Part shown: piece by piece, positions 25,901 to 36,272 of the stretch
Layout: each line of letters starts with the position of its first letter
How positions within the stretch are numbered: the stretch's first letter is position 1
Assembly: GCF_048569485.1 (NCBI RefSeq)
Contig: NC_134357.1
Location: forward strand, 335,658,742 to 335,722,741
From: Anomaloglossus baeobatrachus
Lineage: Eukaryota; Chordata; Amphibia; Anura; Aromobatidae
DNA: 64,000 nucleotides
Reading direction: 5' to 3'
Made by a program: the position numbers and the translations under genes
The notes under the pieces: generated by a model
Databases searched by the model: none
What the model saw: the letters and a program-made list of their open reading frames with translations, nothing else
Told to the model about the DNA's origin: nothing

Positions 25901-28900
25901 CATGATGTGCCTTCATCATGTTCACATGGAAGGGCTTCCGCCTTCCACGGGCAGGGTCCAGGGTGACCAGGTACGTCACAGGGTTGAGCTGCTGGTACAC
26001 GAGGTATGGGCCTTCCCAGGCTGCCTGAAGCTTGTCCTGTGGTACGGGGACCAGTACCCACACCTCTTGACCCACTTGGTAGGTCCTCTCACAAGCGTTC
26101 TGGTCGTACCAACGCTTCTGATCGGCCTGGGCTTGAGCCATATTGTCGTGTACCAGTTGCGTCAAGGCCTGCATTTTGTCCCGGAAGCGCATGACATACT
26201 CGATAACCGACACTCCAGGGGTGGCCAAATCCCCTTCCCAAGCCTCTTTCACCAGAGCCAGGGGGCCCCGCACACGTCGCCCGTACAGGAGCTCAAACGG
26301 TGAGAATCCTGTTGAGGCCTGTGGAACCTCCCGGTAAGCAAATAACAGGTGTGGGAGATACCGCTCCCAGTCACGCCCATGGGAGTCGACCAACATCTTA
26401 AGCATCTGCTTTAAGGTGCCATTGAACCGCTCGCACAGGCCATTAGTCTGTGGATGGTACGGGCTGGCCACCAGATGTCGCACCTGGACTTGCTTACAGA
26501 GGGTCTCCATCAGCTGGGACATGAATTGGGTCCCCCGGTCAGTGAGCATTTCCTGGGGAAAACCCACTCGGGAGAAAATCTCCAGCAATGCGGTGGCCAC
26601 CTTGTCAGCCCGAATGGACGACAAGGCCACGGCTTCTGGGTACCGGGTGGCATAGTCCACTACCGTCAGTATGAAGCGTTTCCCGGAGCTGCTGGGGATG
26701 GCCAGCGGGCCGACCAGATCCACAGCCACCCTCCTGAAAGGCTCATCGATGATTGGCAGAGATACCAGTGGGGCTTTGGGGCGTGGCCCCGCCTTCCCCA
26801 CTCTCTGACAGGTTTCACACGAACGGCAGTAGGCAGCCACATCGGCCCCCATTTTTGGCCAGTAGAAATGCTGGTTTAACCTGGCCTTGGTCTTAGCGAT
26901 CCCTAGGTGTCCGGCCATCGGAATCTCATGTGCGATCCGCAACAACTCCGTCCGGAACGGATAGGGTACCACCAACTGTCGGTCCCTGGGCCACGCCTCC
27001 GGTGAACCCTGCTGGACCGTGGCCCGGTACAGCCGTCCTTGGTCCCAGACCACTCGCTCCGGGTCCGAGTCCGAGGGAGGCTGTGCCGCCTGCTCCTTAA
27101 GAGCTTTCAGGCTGTCGTCAGCTTCTAACGCTGCCTGAAACCCCTGACTAGATGTGGCCAGAATCGACGAGACTGTCACATCTTCAGTCAGTACCCCGGG
27201 ACCTGTGTCCTGGCCTCCACCTGACTCGGCTGCCACTTGGTCAGAAGGGGAAGAGCTATCGGACCTCCGGGAGGCCCCTTGGCTCCCAGCACTCCCACTG
27301 CGGGTGACAGCGGCCACAGCCGCTGCGACCGTGGGTCGTGCCTGCTCCTCCTCCGTTCCTGACCAAGTCGCCGGTTCAGGCAGACCTACCTGGCTTCCTG
27401 ACACCCCGGTTGTGGGGGAACCATGCACCGAGATCTTACCTGGGAGCACTTCCGCTCCTGGACCGGCCCCAATCTCACCTGCCTGTTCCCCTCCTGCAGC
27501 AACAGAACCCCGCTGTGAAATCTCTGGGGACCCCACATTTGCTGTGGTAGCCCCCACCCCACACACTGGTCCTCCCCCTGCAGCACCCTGCTCTCTGCTT
27601 ATCCCTGCAGAGGGCAACAGATCCCAGCTCACTGGCTGGTTACTTGTAGAGGCATTGTCGCACCTGTCTCTGACCCCCTCCCCTCCTGTCACAGCTGCAG
27701 CTGCGTGTGTGTCTATGGTGTCTGTGCAAGCAGAAATATCGGAGTTCACTCCCTCCTCCCTTACATCATTCATAGATAACACATTAACATTGTCCGGAGG
27801 CACGTCAGCACTGGCTGAAGGTTCAGCCTTTGGGGCGGGGCCAAACTGGGAGGTTATTTGCCCCAAATCTGTCCCAAGTAGCACGTTTGCAGGGATCCGA
27901 TCAGTTACCCCCACCTCCCTCACCCCTCGCCCTGCGCCCCAGTCCACACAAATGTTAGCAACAGGCAGCGCCGGGTCAATGCCTCCAATCCCGGAGACAG
28001 CGAGGGTTTTTCCAGGGATCAAGTCTTGGGGGGACACCATCTCAGGCCGCACCAGAGTCACCTCCGAGGCGCTGTCTCGCAGTCCTATGGTCACAGACTG
28101 GCCGACGGTGACAGGTTGGAAGCTGTCCAGGGACCTACCACCACCCCCACCCACACAATACACCTTGGGCGGCCCTTGGGACGGGGACGGAGCCGGGGCC
28201 TTGGGACGCTGAGGGCACATGGCCTTGAAGTGTCCAGGTAGGTTGCACTGGTGGCACCGTCTTGGCTCTGCCACGGGCCTGGAGAGGGGAGTTGAGGGGG
28301 ACACCCCCTGCAGTCTAGGGGCAGGTGGGGCAGTCGCAGAGTTCATCTTACCCCCTCTCCAGGTGCTGCTGGTGGCTGCTCTCCTGGCTTCAGGAGCCCG
28401 ATTGTTGGTGTAGTCATCTGCCAGGGCAGCTGTAGCCGTGGATCCCTTTGGCTTCTGGTCTCGGATGAACTGGCGGAGATCCTCAGGGCAGTTCCACAAG
28501 AGTTGCTCCGTGATGAACAAGTCCAGGATCTCCGGTCCGGTGGAAAGCTGCAGGCCTTGGGTCCAGTGGTCGGCAGCTCGGGTAAGTGCCCGCCGGTGGT
28601 CAGCCCAGGAGTCCTTTGGTCCCTTCTGCAGCGTCCGGAACTTCTTGCGGTAGGACTCCGGGGTGAGGTTGTACTGTTGGATCAGGGCCCGCTTGATGGT
28701 GTCGTAGCCCTGATCCGCCTCAGCAGGCAAGTCCCCAAGGATATCCAGGGCCTTACCCCTTAAACGGGGGGTCAGGTATTTGGCCCACTGGTCCTTGTTC
28801 AGATGGTGCTGCAAGCAAGTCCGCTCAAAAGCAGTCAAGAAAGAGTCCAAGTCTCCATCCTTCTCCAGCACTGGGAAGTCCTCAACACGGATCTTTGGAA

Positions 28901-31900
28901 GTTTGGTGTCTTGAAGGTCACGTGTGGCTGATGAGGGCCGGAGCTGAGCTAGCTGCAGCTGGTAGTCACGCTCTGCCTGGCGCTCTTCACGCGCTGCCTG
29001 CCGCTCTGCCCTGCGCTCTGCCATGAGTATCTCGTAGGTATCCCGGTCTCCAGCCTGGAGAAGGGCCATAGCCATTTGAAGAAGGCTATCCGAGCCTCCC
29101 AGGCTCGGTGGAATGGCACGTGGTGATCTGCGGCCCGCTGCGGAGCCTGGTGCTTCACTGTCCATTGCAGAGCGGAGGGCTGGCATCTGGCTCGTTGAGG
29201 AACCTTGGGCGAGCTCCTCCTCATCTTGTCCAGCAGTGCCCGGTTGTGCAATGTCCTCGGCAGAACGGTTTTCTGGCGTCGAGCTCCTGGAGGGCTCGTG
29301 GACAACCTCCTCATCGTCTCTGGCCTGAGCATCGGCCATTCCTTTGGCTTTGCTCCTGGTGCTATCAGCCATTGTTGCAGACTTTGGTCACTGACACAGA
29401 ACTGACACCTGATGCCTCCACACACCTTACAGTATCTGCACTCTGACACTCTAGTGTTGAGCTAGTCTGAAGACCCCAGCAGCCACAGCTGCTGCAGGCA
29501 GTCTTTAGTGTCTGGGAGTATGGGTCTCACACTCACACACACTATTATCTCGATCCCACCGCTATGCCACCAATATGTCACAAACCACCGGGGGGGTCAC
29601 TCAGAAATCCCCCGCGCTGGCTACCAGTACGTCACAATCGGGGGGTAACAAGTGGGGGTCACCCCTACTTTATACCTCCCGACCGACAGACAGAGCACGT
29701 GACGCGCTCTCTAGCGCCCCTCTTATAGTCAGGCCAATTATGGAATTGCCCGACAATAAGCAAGGAGGCCGCTATACTACTTATGCCGATTATTGAAGGG
29801 TCCCCGGTGAGAGTAAGGTATATATTCCCCCGACCTCCGCGGGCGGAATATATAAACTCTCCCCGAATCTCACTGGCCTCCCCACAATAATCCTTGGCAC
29901 AACTCGCTGCCACCAACCGATTTACGGTAACTATTAGCCGAACACACAGACGTGGGATTCAAGATCGAGATAACAGAACAGCCCAAGATTAATTATATAA
30001 TTTAATCGCCTAAAGCACACTAGAAACTACAATATATACAATAGGGAATCTACAGAATATACATATGTCAGAGTACAGTTACAGATAAAGCATGGGTTAC
30101 AAACAGGTATACAATTACATCAGTTACCTTGTGTGTCTGGCCACAGGGGGGCGCTGTAGACCAGGTTTCTAGGATTCTTCCTCACAGGTCTTTCCCAACC
30201 AGGCCCCCGAGCAGAAGAACGCTGGAAAATGGCCGAAGTAGGGTTATCAACCTGGGCAGATCCAGGTCCCCTCCTACCTTAGTGACCTCACAGGGAAGCA
30301 CTGCCACTCCCCCTGCATGGATCAGAATTATCCAGCAAAGGGGATTTTGGCTATAACTTTGCCTGGGAGCGTCGTAGGCAGACGCCAATGCTCTCATTGT
30401 GACAGTTATGAATTTAGCTACAGAACGAGGGGACTCATGACCTGTCTGCCAGTTCCCCATTGGCTGATATCACGTTTGGTGTGTTTCCCAATGTCCTACT
30501 TCCATAAAAAGGGTGTGCCAGCATCGTCCACATGCGGAGACACCATTGTTATGGTTGCCATATTTATCGGAAATATGGCTTGCGAGATATGAACCATTTT
30601 TTACTGGAGTCGTTCTGTCTGCTAGTTCCATAGCCTTGCTAATGAGCTAGCAGCTCCTACTACAGGGTGACGGCAGGGAGTCATCCTGTATCCATTGTCC
30701 TAAAGCCACCTAATTTCCATATCACAGGACATGGCCATGGATTTGTTGCTAAACCAGTTGTGTGAAGGGAAGGGGGTAGTGACACCAGGAGAGGGCTTCC
30801 TGACATGACTTGAATGTCATGATTTATCGTCATATCTCCGGATTTACCTCACAGCTGGTAACGAAGGTAAATATTGGGTAACCAAGGGAAGGGCTTCTTG
30901 GTTACCCGATGTTTACCGTGGTTACCAGCGTCCGCAGGAGCCGGCTCCTGCTGCCTGCACATTCAGTTGTTGCTCTGTCGCTGTCACACACAGCGATGTG
31001 TGCTTCACAGCGGGAGAGCAACAACTAAAAAATGGTCCAGGACATTCAGCAACAACCAGCGACCTCACAGCAGGGGCCAGGTTGTTGCTGGATGTCACAC
31101 ACAGCAACATCGCTGCTACGTCACAAAAGTCGTGCCTCAGCAGCGATGTTACTAGCGTTGTTGCTTAGTGTGACGTGGCCTTTAGACAAGGGATCTCAGT
31201 CTGTTATCAAATGCCATTCAACTATACTCACTCATTTATTGGCTTATATACATTGCCAATGATGACTGAGGGCAACATTCACGGATTCTCAGCCCCTCTA
31301 AATTCACCTTAAAGGGCATCTGTCACCTGGTTTTTGCTATCTTATCTAAGAGCAGCATAACATAGGAAAAGAGACCCTGATTCCAACAATGTATCACTTA
31401 GTTTACTTGGTGCAGCAGCTGTGACACAATCAGAGTTTTTAGATGTAAGATGAAGCAGAGCTCAGCAAGCTTAACCCGGCCCACAACACAGCTCTCTGTG
31501 TACATTGTATAGTGACAATGAGTTGCTTATCGCAGGAGGATGCTTGGTTTATTAAGCAGGCACAAGTGCCATTGTTGGGGCAGTGATAATCTCCTGGTGA
31601 TAAAACAATCATTGCAAATAAACAATAGTACACAGCTTCATACGTGAGACATCACTGAAATCTGTGTCTCAGCCCCTATGTCATGTTTTCTTCAGATTAC
31701 GTAGAAAAAAATGTGCTGACAGATTCCCTTTAAGTCTCCAAATAATCCTTTTAAGAAGCTTTGTTGTTTTTGAATAACCCACTTGCTTCTCTGTAAATGT
31801 TATTCTTTATCCATCTCATAGCCACAGTAGATAAGAAATGGACGAAAAGTCATCTATGGTATAATACCTTACAAACAGTGTTTGGCTGATGTCTGCAGAG

Positions 31901-34900
31901 TCAGATCTAGTAACATCTCTCTCACTGTAAGCTTGCTAACCCGCCATATACAGACTTTTTATTGTTAATACACTTGCTGTGTTTTCCATTCGTGCAGGCA
32001 CAGAGGACGACCTGGAATTCTATGTACGGAAGTGTGGTGATATCTTGGGGGTAACTGGAAGCCTACCAAAGGAAGAACAAGACGCCAAACACATTCTTCA
32101 ACATATTTTTTTCCAAGTTGTTGAATTTAAGAAACTTAATCAGGTAGAAAGAACTGGAATGCTCTTCTATTGCCTAATTTTCAAAGTAATGCAGAAAAAA
32201 TGGCAGTAAAGTGAACCTGACAGCTCACATACGATGGTTGAACTACTGGCAGTATGAATTTAAGTCTGGCTCCATCACTGCAGGCAGATATGTTTTAATT
32301 TAGAATGCTCTGTTGTTTCAGAGAAAAACGTACATTTAACAGTGGCTTCTTCTTGTCCCACTCTTCTTGAGTGGTGATTCTATCCTTATACACGTATTAT
32401 AGGGAGACATCTGTCACTTATATGAGAGCGGAGGAGCCCCTGCCTATTATAGAATCGTTTTACTAAGTTTTTACTATATATATATATATACACTAGCTGT
32501 AGTACCCGGGTGTTGCCGGGATAGTAACTGTCTCTCTGTCTCTCTCCCAGTCTCTGTCTGTGTGTCGCTGTCTATCTGTCTCTCTGTCTGTGCCTTTTTT
32601 TGTCTGTCTGTGTCTATCTCTCTGTCTGTATTTGTATCAGTCTATCTGTCGCCATCTCTGTTTCTGTCTGTCTCTCTCTATCTCTCTGTCTGTCTCTATG
32701 TGTGTGTCTGTCTGTCTCTCGCTTACCACGTCTGTCTCTTTCCCAGTCTGTCTTTGTCTGTCTCTTTCCCTGTCTGTCTCTTTCCAGGTCTGTCTCTTTC
32801 CAGGTCTGTCTCTTTCCAGGTTTGTCTCTTTCCAGGTCTGTCTCTTTCCAGGTCTGTCTCTTTCCAGGTCTGTCTCTTTCCAGGTCTGTCTCTTTCCAGG
32901 TCTGTCTCTTTGCTCATCTGTCTCTTTCCAGGGCTGTCTCTTTCCAGGGCTGTCTCTTTCCAGGGCTGTCTCTTTCCAGGGCTGTCTCTTTTCACGTCTG
33001 TCTCTTTCCACGTCTGTCTCTTTCCACGTCTGTCTCTTTCCACGTCTGTCTTTTTCCACGTCTGTCTCTTTCCACGTCTGTCTCTTTCCACGTCTGTCTC
33101 TTTCCAGGTCTGTCTCTTTCCAGGTCTGTCTCTTTCCAGGTCTGTCTCTTTGCTCATCTGTCTCTTTCCAGGGCTGTCTCTTTCCAGGGCTGTCTCTTTC
33201 CAGGGCTGTCTCTTTCCAGGGCTGTCTCTTTTCACGTCTGTCTCTTTTCACGTCTGTCTCTTTCCACGTCTGTCTCTTTCCACGTCTGTCTCTTTCCACG
33301 TCTGTCTCTTTCCACGTCTGTCTCTGTCTATCTCTCTCTGTCTCTCTCTATCTGTCTCACCACCGACATCTTATTACCTCACACATAAGCTTCTTATACT
33401 AACAGTTTATTTTGTTCCTATAGCAACCACTGACAATTGCTATTAATAGCCTGCAGCTCTCACCTCCATTCAGTTTAATGGAGGCAGGATTTTTAAGAGT
33501 AACTGTAAGGCCCCCTTCACACGTCCGTGATACACGTGCGTGTTTGGTCCGTTTCCGTATATACCGGAGACACGGCCAAACGTGCACCAATGTTAATCTA
33601 TGATTGTGGTCACACGTCCGTTATTTCATTATGTCCGTGTGTGCGTGTCCGTGATCCGTATGTGTTTGCGTTTGGCACGGATGCATGTCCGTTATCTGCA
33701 CGGAGCACGCACACGTGGACACAATGAAAGTCTATGGGTATGTGCACACACGTTAGTAAACACGTATGCATATACCTATAGTCCGTGTCCGTTTGGTGTT
33801 TTTATTTCTAGTGATGTCGGCTATTCTTTCTATTTCTGTGTATGTCGGTCAATCTCCCTGAGTCCGTCGGTCAGTCTCTCTGTCTCTCTGTCGGTTTCTC
33901 TGTCTGTCTGTCCCTCTCTCACAGTCTGTCGGTCAGTTTCCCCCCCTCTCTCATACTTACCGTTCCCCGATCTCCGGCGCAGCGCTGCACGGCATTCACA
34001 CTGCTGCGGCGGCTTTTACTGTTTTCTGAGGTTACCCGCGGCCACCGCTGGATCCAGCGGTGGCCGCGAGTTACCTGACTGACAGCAGCTGATCGCTATA
34101 CTCATCTCATTAGCTGCGTGGAGGTGACCGGAGCGGCGGTGTCTTCTGCTGCTCCTGTCACCTCCATGCAGCAGAGCTGGACGCGACGCTGGAGGTCCGT
34201 GGAGTACGCCGGACATGGAGGGTTTGTCGGGGTTAATAAATTGGTAATGAGGGAATTTGTGTGTGTTTTTTATTTCAAATAAAGGATTTTTTCGGGTGTG
34301 TGTGTTTTTTTACTGTAACTTACAGATTAATCATGGAGGGTGTCTCATAGACGCCTGACATGATTAATCTAGGACTTATTGGCAGCTATGGGCTGCCAAT
34401 AACTCCTTATTACCCCGATTTGCCAACGGCACCAGGGCAAATCGGGAAGAGCCGGGTACAGCCCCAGAACTGTCGCATATAATGTATGCGGCAATTCTGG
34501 GCGGCTGCTGACTGATATTGTTAGGGTGGGGGGCTCCCCATAACGTGGAGCTCCCCATCCTGAGAATACCAGCCTTCAGCCGTATGGCTTTATCTGGCTG
34601 GCATTAAAATTGGGGGGAACCGCACGCCGTTTTTTTTTAATTATTTATTTTTTTATTTTACTGCACAGTATAGACACGCCCACCGGCTGCTGTGATTGGG
34701 TGCAGTGTGACACCTGTCACCCAGCGTGGGGGCGTGTCTCACTGTAACCAATCATAGGCGCCGGTGGGCGGGGAAAGCAGGGAATAGGAGATTGTTTAAT
34801 GAGCGGCCGGCTTTTTCAAAATAGTAAAAGCCGCCGCAGCAGTGTGAATGCCGTGCAGCGCTGCGCCGGAGATCGGGGAACGGTGAGTATGAGAGAGGGG

Positions 34901-36232
34901 GGGGAATCTTCAGTCACTCGGGGGATTAGCGGTCACCGGTGAATCCTTCACAGGTGACCGCTAATCAGTACTCGACACAGACAGAGCCGCGGTATGAGGA
35001 TGAAGTCGGGTGAAGTTCACCCGAGTTCATTCTCATCGCGCAACTCTGTCTGCTGTCAGCCGACATTTATAAACGACATTGTGCATCACACACACGGACA
35101 TTACACACGGACATTACACGTACACATACACGTTAATTCCACACGCACACACGGACGTTCTGCACACAAACACGGCTAGCATACGCAATTCACACAGGTG
35201 CCACACGGACCATAAAAACGGACACAAAAACGGGACACGGACCCGAAAAACGGCCCGTAACACACGTGCGTGTTTTTCACGGACGTGTGAAGGGGGCCTA
35301 AAGCGCGGGGTTCATTTTTCCTGTCAAAACATAGTCTATGACGTTCCCTAAATGTCATGATTGTAAATGTGACGGTGCAAATTTCTTTAGCGGACATACA
35401 CACACACACACACATACACTGAGCTTTATATTATATATTATATAATATATTATAATATAAAGCTCAGTGTATGTGTGTGTGTGTGTGTGTGTGTGTATGT
35501 CCGCTAAAGAAATTTGCACCGTCACATTTACAATCATGACATTTAGGGAACGTCATAGACTATGTTTTGACAGGAAAAATGAACCCCGCGCTTTACAGTT
35601 ACTCTTAAAAATCCTGCCTCCATTAAACTGAATGGAGGTGGGAGCTGCAGGCTATTAATAGCAATTGTCAGTGGTTGCTATAGGAACAAAATAAACTGTT
35701 AGTATAAGAAGCTTATGTGTGAGGTAATAAGATGTCGGTGGTGAGACAGAGAGAGATAGACAGAGACAGACGTGGAAAGAGACAGACGTGGAAAGAGACA
35801 GACGTGGAAAGAGACAGACGTGGAAAGAGACAGACGTGGAAAGAGACAGACGTGGAAAGAGACAGACGTGGAAAGAGACAGACCTGAAAAGAGACAGATG
35901 AGCAAAGAGACAGCCCTGGAAAGAGACAGACGGGGAAAGAGACAGACCTGGAAAGAGACAGACAAAGACAGACTGGGAAAGAGACAGACGTGGTAAGCAA
36001 GAGACAGACACACACACACATAGAGACAGACAGAGAGATAGAGAGAGACAGACAGACACAGAGATGGCGACAGATAGACTGATACAAATACAGACAGAGA
36101 GATAGACACAGACAGACAAAAAAAGGCACAGACAGAGAGACAGACGGCGACACACAGACAGAGACTGGGAGAGAGACAGAGAGACAGTTACTATCCCGGC
36201 AACACCCGGGTACTACAGCTAGTGTATATATG

Positions 36233-36272
<40 letters not shown>

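Larger units (their letters stand above)
23051..30853 (-). mobile_element. Ty3/gypsy LTR retrotransposon, Gmr1-like, looks whole
   Basis: The 7.8-kb element on the minus strand has 1278-bp LTRs at 23051-24328 and 29576-30853 that begin TG and end CA. A 5-bp target duplication GCTGG flanks it. A purine-rich tract (about 24329-24341) precedes the 3' LTR, and a TGGTGGCA-type primer-binding candidate follows the 5' LTR. One frame covers gag and pol. The pol domains are ordered protease, integrase, reverse transcriptase, RNase H, as in the Gmr1 clade and unlike most Ty3/gypsy elements. The LTRs read as identical in every stretch compared, so insertion is very recent. It looks whole; no break was noticed in the coding part. 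Confidence 0.92.
22698..31181. mobile_element. TIR element split by an LTR retrotransposon
   Basis: The left end 'aggtaccgtcacactaagc' is at 22699. The right end, 'gcttagtgtgacgtggcct', finishes at 31181. The flanks are TAA and TTA. Without the LTR element the body is about 680 bp, with inner arms such as 'ggtaaatatcgggtaacca'. The LTR element entered at GCTGG, duplicated at 23046-23050 and 30854-30858. Confidence 0.7.
32490..36226. repeat. Large imperfect palindrome (foldback element)
   Basis: Left arm 32490 to about 35440 and right arm about 35441-36226 are reverse complements. Both outer ends read 'ctagctgtagtacccgggtg' and its complement. Both arms contain the 16-bp 'gtctgtctctttccag' minisatellite, then 'cttcttatactaacagtt', 'cctgcctccattaaactgaa', 'gcgcggggttcatttttcc' and 'gtccgctaaagaaatttgc'. 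They meet at a GT/CA and AT-rich centre near 35440. The left arm is longer because of a bigger minisatellite and a 1790-bp insertion (33509-35298). Confidence 0.85.

Noticed and set aside
27154-28212. Plus-strand frame of 352 codons
   Set aside because: It lies opposite the gag and linker part of the Gmr1-like polyprotein and reflects its GC-rich codons.
31979-32209. Stand-alone 76-codon gene
   Set aside because: It is IFT52 exon 31998-32143 read through its acceptor and donor into flanking introns.
32560-33446. Three overlapping plus-strand frames of 260-294 codons and minus-strand frames of 170-220 codons
   Set aside because: They all run over the 16-bp minisatellite. A 16-base unit without stops stays open in every register and gives repetitive Leu/Ser/Cys or Lys/Arg/Glu translations.
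35655-36155. Minus-strand frames of 136-166 codons in the right palindrome arm
   Set aside because: Same minisatellite as in the left arm; no family resemblance.
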